Assembly: GCA_035771165.1 (NCBI GenBank)
Contig: JAWNZC010000001.1
Coordinates: 2,412,001 to 2,476,000 of the forward strand
Source of the DNA: Paragorgia papillata
Lineage: Eukaryota; Cnidaria; Anthozoa; Scleralcyonacea; Coralliidae
Reading direction: 5' to 3'
DNA: 64,000 bases
Each line of letters opens with the position of its first letter. The first letter of the stretch is position 1. The notes below the pieces were generated by a model. That model made no database searches. It was not told the origin of the DNA and saw only the letters and a program-made list of their open reading frames with translations. Both the position numbers and the translations under genes were made by a program. This document shows, one piece after another, positions 39,041 to 62,680 of the stretch.

Positions 39041-40289
39041 CGTCATAGATACTCAAAATGCATACACTCAGTAGATTGAATACAGTGTTTACAGTTTAAG
39101 TTTCCTGACACAATGGCATATTGCATCAGTTTTGTAGTTACATGTCTGTTGTGTTATATCAAAAGGGGGGGAGCCCCCTGGCTACGTCCCTGGGCTGAAA
39201 CAGGGCCCCCCAAAAAATCAATTGAATTGAATTTTTTTAATCAACTCCTTAATAGTCTAGAACAGGGTCAGGGTTTCAAAATTTTCAAAGGTTGAAGATT
39301 ATGGGGTATTAGGACTATAAATTAAGTTTCTCTAATTTTACGTAAAGGTATCTACAGTGCGGTCTGCGCATGTGCACGAGTTTGTTTACATTTTACTGGT
39401 TTACTCGTGAAATGGTAAAAAATCTAGAAGTCCTTGTACAACTTTGCCGTATTTTTCTTCGTTTTCGGGATTCAGTTGTATCTGCGCAGCAGATATATTG
39501 CTATCGTGTTGTGTGTGTGTGCCACTGATCTCAATAAAACTGGATGGCGGGCATGAGGCCGGATTTTGCGTGCCAGTTGTATGATGACGTGACCACTACC
39601 CAAGATGGCTGCCACTGAAGTTCATAGCTTTCGTAGATTGAAAACAGACAAAAAGAGTTATTTTAAGAAAATTTAAACGAATGTAAGGACAGAAGAAGTA
39701 CTTATTAAGGTTTAAGACGCTAATTTCTTGTATTTGTTTCTGTTACTGAGCTATAAAACCTTTAAATTTCGTTTTTCTTCAGTGCCGACAACGAAGAAAC
39801 TTCACGATAATATAAACTGAAAAACAGACTATAAAATCTGCGAAGAATTCAATTCCAAGTCTTAAATTGTACCTTTTATAGTAATCTTAATGCCTTAACA
39901 CTATCTCGTGTTGTGTACTTGCCATCTTTTGACTGTATTTGTTGTTAAACAGTGAAAACTAAACGAACCGGCATTTGTTGTTTGCTTTACAGCTTTCCCA
40001 ACTCCCCCCATAGAGATTGGTGGGAAAATTTGTTAACCACATGGCAGCCGCCAGCTAGGTAACCACTAAGACTTCTGCTTTTCTATTGGTTGAAATTTCG
40101 CGCGTTTTTAGTGGCTATGAGTGAAATTGCAATCGTCATAAGTGGATTTAGCCCTGATGACGCGCGAGAATGAAATTAGTGGTTACCTGGCCCATATTTC
40201 TTTTGAAATTGGGCCAGGGTACCATTTCCATCCCCAGTTGCTAACATTGTTCCAGGCTACATTATCACAGGGAGCCCATCTTGGCAGCG

Positions 40290-40500
40290 CGTTAGGTGGT
40301 CACCATTCTATGGGCCAGTTGCGAAAATGCAGCATTGAGGTCTTTCGCGCTAGGAATCTGAAATCCATAATCTTAGTGCAGTGCTCTGACCCTTTTGAGC
40401 TACGGAAGCCGCTGTCGAAAGCTTATAGTCAACGAGTTCTATATATATATATTTTTGACACAGGTGAAAAGTTGGGTATATTACAACTGTAATATGGACC
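40290..40500 (-). mobile_element. Degenerate tRNA-derived SINE, copy B
   Basis: Counterpart of 1130-1345 with a few substitutions. Confidence 0.45.
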
Positions 40501-41948
40501 ATTTCAGTCCGTTAAGCTTAGCTACATGCTCAGCTATAGAATATATCAAGACGTTGTTAACTTAACACACTAATATATACATGCAACTCGCGATTTCAGG
40601 GCTATAGACATTAGTCAATGTTTAAAATTTGCCTTACCTACAATGGTTTGAAATTTTATTTTCTCTGAAATATCTCCGCACAAAGTCAGAGATTCAAGCT
40701 CTTCGACGTCCGCAACCTACTTTAAACATCTCCACCCAAATCAAGACTATTAATTGACTTTATTACAGTGATTTTGCGCAGTCGTAATTGAGATGTAAAT
40801 TATTTTTCAAATAAGCATAAACAAATAGGAAAATGGTAGGAGTTTGTGTGGGCCTGGCTATAGTGTCAGTAATGGATGAATGCATGCACTATACAGAGCA
40901 AGTCCATTACTTATTAGTCTCTTTCGCAGACGTCATGTCTCGCTCCCTGCATGAACAGTTCGTTTCCAAATATAGTACTTTTAGTAATTCTTACAAAAAC
41001 AAAATTCTTCTACAATTGTACAAAATTTTGAGTATAAGATTAATAAGAATATATATATATATATACTTATAATATTAATCTTATACTCAATATTTTGTTT
41101 GATGTTACCAAAAGCTTATACAAGTTCTGTTTATATATAATGGTGCATGGTAATGCCGGGCGAAGAATGTATTAAGATTCTCGATTTTCGTGCAGTGCTC
41201 TGACCACCCAGCTATGGAGGCGTTGCGACACTATAAAACCGTAAACACTTTGAGCTTTTGTTTACAATCTTAAATTTCTTTTTCGCTCTTACGCTTTACA
41301 CTGACTTTCACGCTTATTTGTTTGCATAGGCAGCAAGAACATAATCAAAACAATATTTTTCGTAAATTTTGTGAAGTTCTAGGCTAAACTTTTCAAAATA
41401 TTAGCTTTCGACTAAACGAATTACACATAACAACGCTAGCGAAGGACGGCTTCATTTAGCACGACAATGGTGTAATTTCATTGGTCCATGTACACAAAGG
41501 GAATGGAATGTAGCTCTCGGGCAAGCAGACGTTAGTTTGAGGAGGTAACTAGTAAGCGAGTCATAAGAACGTCTGCAAAGGCGAAGGTACGGTGGCCCGT
41601 TGGGGACACGCTTGTTCCGTAGAAAATATACAGCACTTCCGTAGAAAATGTATAGCCGTTCCGTAGAAAATGTAGAGCTCTTCCGTAGAAATGTATATAT
41701 ACAGCTGTTCCGTAGAAAATATACAGCTCTTCCGTACAAAATGTATAGCCGTTCCGTAGAACATGTATAGCTTTTCCGTAGAAAATGTATGGCTCTTCCG
41801 TAGAAAATGTATAGCTCTTCCGTAGAAAATGTATAGCTCTTCCGTAGAAAATGTATAGCTCTTCCGTAGAAAGTTAAAACTAATGCGCGCGCACGTTAAG
41901 CATATTCGTATTACACGAAGTGTTGGTACGGTCTATTATGAATTCAAT

Positions 41949-42033
41949 ATGGCAGCTTGTCAGCAATGTTCTGCGGAGTTTCCTTCCCAAGTTTACATTC
42001 AGTTTTGTCCTTCTTGTGGCTTTGAAAGAAACG
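41949..42033 (+). pseudogene. Zinc-ribbon first exon captured in foldback arm
   Basis: ATG then AACQQCSAEF and IQFCPSCGFERNG: a CxxC...CxxC zinc ribbon. It ends at a G|GTA that in the other arm is G|GTAAGG, a good splice donor, suggesting a true first exon. The other arm (about 42,508-42,592, - strand) has lost the ATG. Confidence 0.55.
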
Positions 42034-42189
42034 GTATTAGGTTCCATTAAATTATTGGGTATTGTTTAGTGATTTAAAGTACAGAGTACTCAGAGGTTAA
42101 ATAACATACGTTTACAATATCTCACAGTATAAACGTCCGTATTTCAGAATTTTAATGAAGAGCATATAACGTTTCTGACGTGCTCTTCA

Positions 42190-42370
42190 TTAAAATTCTG
42201 GTTTTCTTTTCGACGTGATAATTGATAATCATTCAAACGTCTCTTTAAAGTGCGAGCGGTCATCTCTATACCATGTTCATTTTTTAGTAGCTGAGTTATA
42301 AGTTCGTATTTATAACCAAGATGAAAATAATGCTCTATGACTCTACGTTCGATAACTACTGCAATATAAT
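42190..42370 (-). pseudogene. Helix-turn-helix transposase fragment in foldback centre
   Basis: On - the frame reads VIERRVIEHYFHLGYKYELI, TQLLKNEHGIEMTARTLKRR, LNDYQLSRRKENQNF. This resembles the N-terminal HTH (IEHYF...GIEMTARTLKRRL) of integrase-type transposases seen in cnidarian genomes, perhaps IS3EU. No catalytic domain is present. Confidence 0.6.
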
Positions 42371-42982
42371 TTATAAAATAAAATGAAAAGATATTGTATG
42401 AATACTGACGTTTATACTGTGAGATATTGTAAACATATGCTATTACCTCTGAGTACTCTGTACTTTAAATCACTAAACAATACCCAATAATTTAATGGAA
42501 CCTTACCGTTTCTTTCAAAGCCACAAGAAGGACAAAACTGAATGTAAACTTGGGAAGGAAACTCCGCAGAACATTGCAGCCAAGCTGCCAAATTGAATTC
42601 ATAATAGACCGTACCAACACTTCATGTAATACGAATATGCTTAACGTGCGCGCGCATTAGTTTTAACTTTCTACGGAAGAGCTATACATTTTCTACGGAA
42701 GAGCTATGCATTTTCTACGGAAGAGCTATACATTTTCTACGGAAGAGCTATACATTTTCTACGGAAGAGCTATACATTTTCTACGGAAGAGCCATACATT
42801 TTCTACGGAAGAGCTATACATGTTCTACGGAACGGCTATACATTTTGTACGGAAGAGCTGTATATTTTCTACGGAACAGCTGTATATATACATTTCTACG
42901 GAACGGCTATACATTTTCTACGGAAGTGCTGTATATTTTCTACGGAACAAGCGTGTCCCCAACGGGCCACCGTACGAAGGAG

Positions 42983-43231
42983 ACTATTCTGAAGTAACGA
43001 TCTAAATATAGTAAGGTTAGATATACTGCCGAAACAGAGAACGTAGGAGTCTAACGTTTCGAGCGAAGGCCCTTCGAGAGCGAAGGTTTTCTCTCTGACG
43101 AAGGGCCTTCGCTCGAAACGTTAGACGCCTATGTTCTCTGTTTCGGCAGTATATCTAACCTTACTATATTTCGATTGTTGTTTCTACACTGCCTACGCAG
43201 CACGCTACTTTTATTTCACTATTCTGAAGTA
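42983..43231 (+). mobile_element. Hammerhead-bearing palindromic retroelement, site 1 (B)
   Basis: Element 42,997-43,217 with ACTATTCTGAAGTA on both sides; orthologous to A 2435-2683. Confidence 0.75.
43088..43128 (+). ncRNA. Hammerhead-ribozyme-like core
   Basis: CTGACGA at 43,095-43,101 and GAAA at 43,115-43,118, unchanged from A. Confidence 0.5.
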
Positions 43232-43596
43232 GCCAGTCCGCTTCTGTCCCATACAACTCTTCCTCCCCCCCCCCCCCCCCACCTCCCCCCCCCTCCCCCC
43301 ACACACACACCCACAGACGCACCTACTCTTTGAGAATTCTTTATAAGTTTTGAACTTTATAAGTATGTAACGCTTGTTAGTTTTGCCGGATATATGTGCT
43401 TAATATATACGCAATGTAGTTCCGCGTTCATGTTGCAGTGCATGTTTTCATTGTACTTGGATCTTTTCATATATTCTTTTAATATCTCAAGTGACGGAAT
43501 AGGTACTTAACCCTTCAGTTCTTCATGCAAGTAATCACGGAGATTTCATACCCTAGTGGCCTAGTTCTTTGAAGACAGCTGCAAAGTTAGTCTTGA

Positions 43597-44214
43597 AGTC
43601 AGCTGCAAAGTCTTGTTTGTGCGATTCGTCGACGAAGTACATGCATATTTGCTCCAGTCTTCTCAACTTCTCGAGTTCAGTTTAATTTCTACATATCAGT
43701 TAAAACGGGTAGCTCTCAGAGCAACGTTCGCGTCCCTCTCTGGGATGCCAAAAACAGCACAAAGGTCTCCACTTACGCCGAATTTCAGAATGATTGGTTC
43801 GAGGAAGGAGCATCACGATACATCTACGAAGGCTTCTACCGCAACGGGGCTCTGGACGGCAAAAAGTGCTGCGTGAAACTCTACAAAAGCTGCTACGCGC
43901 GATTCATCGGTAACAAAACGTGGAGTGGCGATGCGAACACGGCCTTGAAATCGAAAGAACTAGCCGATACTTTCAACGCCGATATTAAAACAGAAAAACC
44001 TATAACTGTCATTATTCCCTGGCTGGCGAGGGTTCACGAGGTGTCGAATTTCAAATGGCTGTGGCTATTCCCAAGCAGATACGTCGAAAACACCTTAGAA
44101 TTGAACAACAGTAAATTATTAGATTCTAAAGAGTATATATTGATGTTAAAACGATATGACCGCACAACCGCGGATGCTGGCCGGACGCTCTTAATTAAAC
44201 CATTGAGTCAATAG
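43597..44214 (+). pseudogene. Alpha-kinase copy B, catalytic core deleted
   Basis: Identical frame to the A kinase up to KWLWLFP, then a deletion equivalent to A 3510-4002 (about 493 bp) fuses it to downstream sequence in another frame, ending at 44,214. The DLQG aspartate, TDPAIH, the glycine loop and the zinc HxCxxxC are all gone, so kinase activity is not expected. Upstream sequence is preserved, so it may still be transcribed. Confidence 0.88.
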
Positions 44215-44220
44215 AACTCT

Positions 44221-44424
44221 GATTGCAAACCGAGGTTGTTTGATATATCAATTATACCCGAGAACGAGTCAAACCGTCAGTGTGTCACGAGTACTTGTCG
44301 CTACAGGTGGCATTGTGTCAGTTAACTACCAGTGGTTGTAGAGCGACCCGCTAGCATTAGAAAGGTTGTGGGTTTGAGTCCTGTCTGCATGGAGCATTGG
44401 AGCTCAGAATTTTCTGAGTTTATA
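44221..44424 (+). mobile_element. tRNA-like SINE insertion, B-only
   Basis: About 204 bp absent from A (A 4152). Includes GTAGAGCGACCCGCTAGCAT and GGGTTTGAGTCCTGTC, A- and B-box-like. Left flank ACTCTG and right TTCTGAG give only a weak target duplication. Confidence 0.6.
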
Positions 44425-45099
44425 CTTAGGACAGCTTGTACAGCAAAAACAATTCGACACTTTAACAACTTCAAGCTGAAAACACTAGAAATCGAGTCGT
44501 AAATGTTGTGCTAATATATATGCCAAGAACACAGTATAGTTTCTCGTTAAACCACTTGACAATATAGATTAATTATATACAGCTGCTTGCTGGCAGTTTG
44601 AAAAATACAAAACCAGATGTCAAGATTTAGTCCTCAAAAAATACAAGACAAACGTAACGTCACTCTGTATATAACAAGTCCGTGGAGTCATCTACTTCTG
44701 ACAGTTCGGGTAGTCATTTTGATGTATTTCAAAGATGTTTTCAAAATATATTTCTGATTCCGTTTTGTTCGTTCTTGAGTTTTTTAGGATGTGACGACTG
44801 TTCAGAACTTCAGATTGTGACGCGACAGTTTTGAGGCGTGTAATAAATCATGATTTTTGGCTCCACATTGATATGTTGACCTCTAGACATCTATTTTGAC
44901 TTCGATTCTTGAATTCACAAATAAGGGCATCGTAACTGCGGGGGTGGCAGAGGCGGAAGTGGTCGCGTGTTTTCTATTTGAAGATGGCAAACTGAAGCGG
45001 GAAAATATCTACGCATGTGCTGGTTAACTCAAGTAATTAATGTTATTAATTCTTTAAAAGTTTTCACGGCGATAATGTAGACAACGAGGACAAGTTGTC

Positions 45100-45480
45100 G
45101 AATTGTATATACTAACTAACAATAATTAGTCACCGAAATCGAGGTGACTATCGGTGAATATTTACTGATAGTTACCGATAGTTACCGGGACCGTAAGGTG
45201 ACTAATTGTTTCAGTATAATTTCAGAGGTCGATAAAAACCAATAAAGTTGAAAAGGACTTTATCAAGGGAGGTCCCAAGACCATATCAACAATTTACAGA
45301 AATTAAAGGAGCGCCGTTTGAGGTCCTCCACAAACAATTGACGATGACGAAATTGTCTCAATAGCATTGTCGGTCACGACAGAAGCCTGCCAATACAATA
45401 ATAGGTGACTAATTGTTTCAGTATAATTTCAGAGGTCGATAAAAACCAGTAAAGTTGAAAAGAAAAATTTTAAACAACTG
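45100..45480. repeat. Foldback hairpin and local duplication, B-only
   Basis: GTCACCGAAATCGAGGTGAC and CTATCGGTGA/TACCGATAG hairpins, and a duplicated TGACTAATTGTTTCAGTATA block at 45,192 and 45,405. Replaces about 2.1 kb present in A. Confidence 0.6.
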
Positions 45481-46164
45481 CTTTCATTTTACCAATGGTG
45501 ATTCTGTTTATTCGCAGACGATGTTAATCAGCAAGACAGTCTTTGGCAGTAAATAATTTAAAAAAAAAAAAAGTAAACATGCAACATCCTAGTTTGGAAC
45601 TGAAAAATATATGCTAAAACGAGTTATTCTGCTGTTTTGGCTTCTGTGTTACGGGCTTTTATGCACTCGATACACGTTCAATATGTTCTTCACTCATGAC
45701 GAAGTTTTCGATTAGTTTTTTTATATGTACAACATCTCAGTGATAAATTTGTTCAGTATTATGCTCTTTTGTTTGTTTCAAAAACTAGACCCCATTTTAA
45801 AAAAAATAGATCAACAGTTCAGTGGATTGACAAATTCTAAAATCTCATACTTCAAAATGACAAATCCGAGGAGGAGACTGAAACGAGTAAAGGCAGTGCA
45901 GTCTTGAATAAGTACCCGTCTCTTTTCCAAAACTATACTTTTGAAGAACAATTTCTTGTGATGTAATAGTCACCGGTCTAGCGGTGAATCAGAGGCAATA
46001 GTCACCGCCCTAAGCGGACTAATCCGAAAGCTGGAAACGTCTTTTCCACTATATGAAATTGTTTTGTATTTAAAACTCGACTCTTTTGCCACTATTGCAT
46101 GGTCCTATCACCAACAGACAGTGAGTAGCTCAGCCAATCAATCATTTGTATACAATAGTTGGTT

Positions 46165-46268
46165 TATACTATTTAACAATTAGACAACGAGACCGAGTTT
46201 TCTATGAGCTGATAGTATCTGCTCGTAGAAAACGACGGCGAGTTGTCTAATTGTTTTAGTATCAACCA
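46165..46268. repeat. Short foldback repeat, copy B
   Basis: Same palindrome as 8349-8460. Confidence 0.6.
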
Positions 46269-46984
46269 TAAACAACTTTTCTTTAACGTAAATAAGTCTT
46301 ATCAAACATTGTTCCAAATTTTCAGATAGGTTTACCTTTTTGTTTGCAGAAGTCTCCCCATTCAAAATGTAGAGTAGCTCGATGGCACATATAGATAAAC
46401 AATCGCTCACAAAAAGGGATTGCTTCAAATTTGGTGTAGATATACTCCATAGGCATAAGCGAATTCATTTTCTTATTCGAAAATGTCAAACTGAACAATT
46501 TTCCATTACTTTCGGGTCAATGGATTTATAATTTCATCACTGGTATATAAATTTTAGCGGACGCCATGTTTGGCCTAGTTTCCAGGTTTTATATACTTGC
46601 AGCGTGAATATGTCGTGGCTTCTGATTGGTCGAGTATTCCAGCTATAAGGTTTATCATTGGATAGCGCTACTAGTGGTCTATCACCAATAGACCACTAGT
46701 AGCTCAGCCAATGAGAATGCCGGATTTGTAATAGACCACTAGTTGGTTGATACTAATACGGGATATCCCGAGGTTGGGGGACTAATCAGATCGCGTGAAA
46801 AGCACTATATCCGCTTGCGATGAATATGCTTAAACGTAACGTGAAAATTAAGCGCTGCGGACAAGAAATTAACTGAGAGGTATAAAAAAACTAAGACACT
46901 GACTACAAAAATTTATTAGAACGTTTACATCGTTCTTTAAGCATTAGACAACTAACATCCACTTATATTCATTCAAGCTACCAT

Positions 46985-47436
46985 TATTAAATTCATTAAT
47001 AATTAAAAAGGAAAATTCAAAAGAATTTTCGAGTTAAAATGATCTTATCTAACGTTTCTTACAACTCTTAAACAAAGTATTCATCATGTTTGTACACTTA
47101 GAATTTGATACGTAAGTTAAATTATTATATGGCTTTGTAATATCCGGAGTTCTGATTGGTCAATTTCTAAGGTTTTCACACTAAGTTTGATACAATAATT
47201 ATCGAAAAACGTGAAATAGCCATATAATAAACGCTTTATTAACCTCGTTTACTCGGTCTGTACGGGAAAATATCAGACCTCGGTCTTTTTTGTACGAATC
47301 TCGCCTGCGCTCGGTCCGTACTGTCAAGACGTCGGTCTGATATTTTCCCGTACAGACCCTGTTCTCGGTTAATAATTCGGCTCTCCATTGTAAATGCCCA
47401 TAAAGATCGGCGCCCGCTCATATTTTAACTACTACT
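46985..47436. mobile_element. Compound element, B-only
   Basis: TTATATGGC (about 47,127) and GCCATATAATAA (about 47,219) bound a short segment, followed by a palindrome with GTCTGTACGGGAAAATATC and inverse (47,258-47,360). A is uninterrupted at about 9332. Confidence 0.65.
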
Positions 47437-47472
47437 TAAAGGCCCCTCTACAAAATGCGATTGATAACAAAT

Positions 47473-47715
47473 CTTATTATCATTCAAATAGTGAAATAAA
47501 AGTAGCGTGCTGCGTAGGCAGTGTTGAAACAACAATCGAAATATAGTAAGGTTATATATATATACTGCCGAAACAGAGAACGTATAGAAAGAAGTCTAAC
47601 GTTTCGAGCGAAGGCCCTTCTCTCTGACGAAGGGCCTTCGCTCGAAACGTTAAACTCCGTTCCCTGTTTCGGCAGTATATCTAACCTTACTATATTTCGA
47701 TTCTTCTTCTTATTG
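47473..47715 (+). mobile_element. Hammerhead-bearing palindromic retroelement, site 2 (B)
   Basis: Orthologous to A 9379-9623, with a few indels; the flanking CTTATTAT repeats are less exact. Confidence 0.7.
47617..47660 (+). ncRNA. Hammerhead-ribozyme-like core
   Basis: CTGACGA 47,624-47,630, GAAA 47,644-47,647, then CGTTAAA instead of CGTTAGA, so stem I is weaker. Confidence 0.45.
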
Positions 47716-47806
47716 TTTGCCACGCGACGCAATTCTGCATGGTTCTTGATTCGATGTTGAATTTTGCAAAACGCCTTTTGTCGGCGGATCGCATACGTAT
47801 CGTGTA

Positions 47807-48279
47807 CACGCGTAAAAACGCACAAGTTGTTCACGGTTGTTAACAGGCGTGACCAATGTTGTGCTGCACCCCGTGAACAATGTTGTGCTGCACCCCGTGA
47901 ACAAGTTGTCAACAAGTTGTTCACTTATTGTTCGAACAACTTGTTCACGGATAAATCTACAGTCATGCATGAACAAGTTGTTCGACACATTTTTTATAGC
48001 CAACAACGTGATACAACATGTTGTAACAGCCGATGACGAAGTAACAACGATGAACAACAATGTTACAACAATTGTGAACATGACTGGTGTATCAACACGT
48101 CCTTCGCTTGTTACAACATGCGTGAACAACGGTTGTTGTTTCATCAAGCGGTAACAACTTATTGAAACAATGATGAACAATGTTGTTAATTCATCAATGT
48201 TGTTCACACATGATAATAACGTTGTTACGGCATTGTTCAGGCAACAATGCGGTAACAACTTGTGAGATTTTTACGCGTG
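47807..48279. mobile_element. 473-bp MITE, B-only, in PLBD B 3' UTR region
   Basis: Ends CACGCGTAAAAACGCACAAG and inverted CTTGTGAGATTTTTACGCGT. A is empty at about 9716. Flanks TA and CA suggest a TA target with one change. The interior is packed with GTTGTTC/GAACAAC palindromes such as GAACAAGTTGTTC and a GTGCTGCACCCCGTGAACAA direct repeat. Confidence 0.8.
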
Positions 48280-48433
48280 CAGATAGACATTAACACACAA
48301 AACCAAACCACAGCCAATTGTTAAACTTTAGATTTTCCCCAGTTTTGTATTTTTAAAGATTATCCGGTATATTGATTATAGTATTTTAAAAGTATTTAAA
48401 AAAATTTTAAGCGTAAAATCCATCCAGTCTACA

Positions 48434-60209
<11,776 letters not shown>

Positions 60210-60314
60210 CTAAAATAATAAGACAAAACGAAGCCCATTATAAGATATTTCTTAACTAATGAATCTAATAGATGCACAAATGGCCACATAGTTCGTGTGT
60301 TCATATTTTATATT

Positions 60315-61890
60315 AATATCACGGCCACCTCGGTTTTCATTCTTTCCACACGTACATTTAATATCGAAATAACCCGATGCATAAAGATGAGGTACGATTA
60401 GTAACTAATCATACTTAATCTTTATGCATCAGGTACGATTAGTAACTAATCATACCTAATGTTTATGCACAAGGTACGATTCCCGTGAATTTGCAATAGG
60501 CAATATCATTGCCCAATGCAACGGGTCTTTGCCTAAAACATTTCGAGTAGAGTACACTGGTAGAGGTTTGCTGAACCCGCTTGTAGCGGCAGCGCCCTAA
60601 ACGAAAGGCAAACTTTCATTGTGTTACTGGTTTGTTATCTCAAGAATTTATTACAGTTTGCCTAGAACATAAAATGTGGGACTAATACTAAATCAATGCG
60701 CATGTCTTTACACTGTAGTTGTTTTCATAGACAACTATCTAATATTAGTTTATGTGCGTGAATTTGCATTAGGTCAATGGTAACCATTGAACCAATCATA
60801 TACATATATTGTTATTTAAAAGCGCTTGTAATATAATTACAGATATATAGATATATAAATGGCGATTGCATTTCAAATAAAGATAGTTGCCGTAAAAAAT
60901 TGTCAGCATTTGCACACACGATATAGATGGCCACGTTTGGATGTCGATTTTATACCAGATACATTCCCTCGGGACTTTTACCAGTGCTGGAAAATGTCTG
61001 GCAGCAGTGCTGCCAGGAAATTTTTTGTAAAAGTTGTTCGCAGGAAATTTTTTGTATCTTGCAGGAAATATTTGTCAGTTTTTTTAATCCAAGTCAAAGT
61101 TTAAAGATAAATTTCCTATTCTTCAAAAATTCGAAAAGCGCCACGGCCACACAATTCCGACGGGCAATCACTTTTGATCGAATATCAAGTTTCATATTCG
61201 ATGACTCATCTTTCTATATTCTTGCCAAACCCAGCGGCGATTTGTAAACAATTCGAAAGTGTTTTGAAGGTTTATTACATGACCTTAACCTGTCTAAGGT
61301 CCGTATATCCTTGCGCAAATGACGCAACGATTTGTTCTAGAAAACAATGAAATATTTATCATTTCAGTATAGTGTTGCTGTTGCAGGCTGCAGCTGTCAT
61401 TGTGCATTTGCAAGAATGCAAGCGGCTTTTTTATCTTATTCAACTGTTTCAGCATTTCGATTTTTGACGCTAGTACTTGTATTACGTAGTATTGAAAAAG
61501 TTCGCTATTTCAAAGTATGTATAGATACCACATTCAGATAAATTATGGTTATGAGATACCAACTTGCAAGTCTGCTGGTATCACAACTTATGAAATTGAA
61601 AAATTCTAGGCAGGAAATCGTTAATTTAGTTGAGCAGGAAATATTTATTTTTGGATTTTGCTGCCAGGAAGAAAAATGATTTATCTAGGACTGACTTTTA
61701 CTCTCCTTCTTGCTTGGTAACCGTAATATTACAAAGTGATAGCATAACATAGTGGTTGATTAGTGATTAAATGTCCCTCAAGCTCGGGAGGTTTAGTAAA
61801 AGTTTTTTTTTTTTTTACTAAACCTCCCTCGGCTTTCGGGTACATTTAATCACTAATCAACCTATAAGTTATGCTATTACTTATAAATAT
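60315..61890. mobile_element. Unclassified roughly 1.6-kb insertion, B-only
   Basis: Interrupts sequence that is continuous in A at about 26,830. Contains a palindromic repeat TACGATTAGTAACTAATCAT (60,396-60,480), short direct repeats of GGAAATTTTTTGTA near 61,017-61,055, and at the right end a foldback (61,760-61,870) with TTTAGTAAAAG/TTTACTAAACC arms. No transposase recognised. Confidence 0.55.
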
Positions 61891-61904
61891 TACACTCAAA
61901 TTGT

Positions 61905-62680
61905 ATATAAACATTCATTTCTTTAGAATTTTCTCATGAATTATTAATGATTGGATAAATCATTAACCAATTCAGTTATATTCTTAGGATGAGTATATAA
62001 GAGCCCAGCTCAAAATATGTATAGACAGTGATTCTTTCAGAATATTTAACAGGGGGGGGGCAAAAGAGGCAATACTTACTACGCGGAGGGGCGGGAGAGC
62101 GCCAAAGGCGCGATAAACTTCTAGGTGGGTCCGGGGGCATGCTCCCCAGGAAAATTTTGAATTTTAGTTTCTGAGATAGCATTTCCTGCATTTTGAGGGG
62201 GATTTGAAAGAGTTTTGAAGGATATAAAATACCAAACAAATTACTCAAATATGAATACACCATACCATACAAGGCATACATCATGTAGGAGGACATGTCA
62301 TTGTCGTGGACTCATTGGGATATGTTTTATAAGTTTTATGTTCCAAAATAACTATGTATATTCAGATTTCAGATTGAGATTGTATATTAAATACTAATCA
62401 CACTATACCAGAATATTGTATTGTACGTTTTGTAATCTTGATTCTTACTGTTTTAAAATCGGTTTCAAATTTACAGGGGGGGGGCAAAAGCCCCCCTTTT
62501 TGCCCCTTCGCCCCCCGCCCCTAAAAGAAACCCTGGTATAGATAAAGAATATCATAAATATAGACATTCTTAAAAATTAGATTTACTGTCTATGTCTTTA
62601 TCTATACGTATTTTGAGCTCGGCTCTTATATTCATCCTAAGAATACGATCTCCACCAGTAAATCATTGGTTACAACTCAG
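61905..62680. mobile_element. Inverted-repeat element
   Basis: GGATGAGTATATAAGAGCCC and inverse GGCTCTTATATTCATCC bound about 650 bp containing G-runs at 62,052 and 62,477 and GGGTCCGGGGGCATGCTCCC at 62,130. Left arm shared with A 26,905-27,215. Confidence 0.65.

Larger units (their letters stand above)
41587..42975. mobile_element. 1389-bp long-arm foldback DNA transposon, B-only
   Basis: Arms of about 560 bp start GTACGGTGGCCCGTTGGGGA and are near-identical inverted copies. GAAG lies on both sides as a 4-bp target duplication, and A has a single GAAG at the empty site (about 2428). Each arm holds about a dozen tandem units of TTCCGTAGAAAATGTATAGC next to the terminus. The arms and the 270-bp centre contain fragments of a transposase-like gene (see 41,949 and 42,190). 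Non-autonomous. Confidence 0.9.

Noticed and set aside
47710..48258. 182-codon minus-strand frame
   Set aside because: It spans the border of a MITE insertion and consists mostly of its internal repeats.
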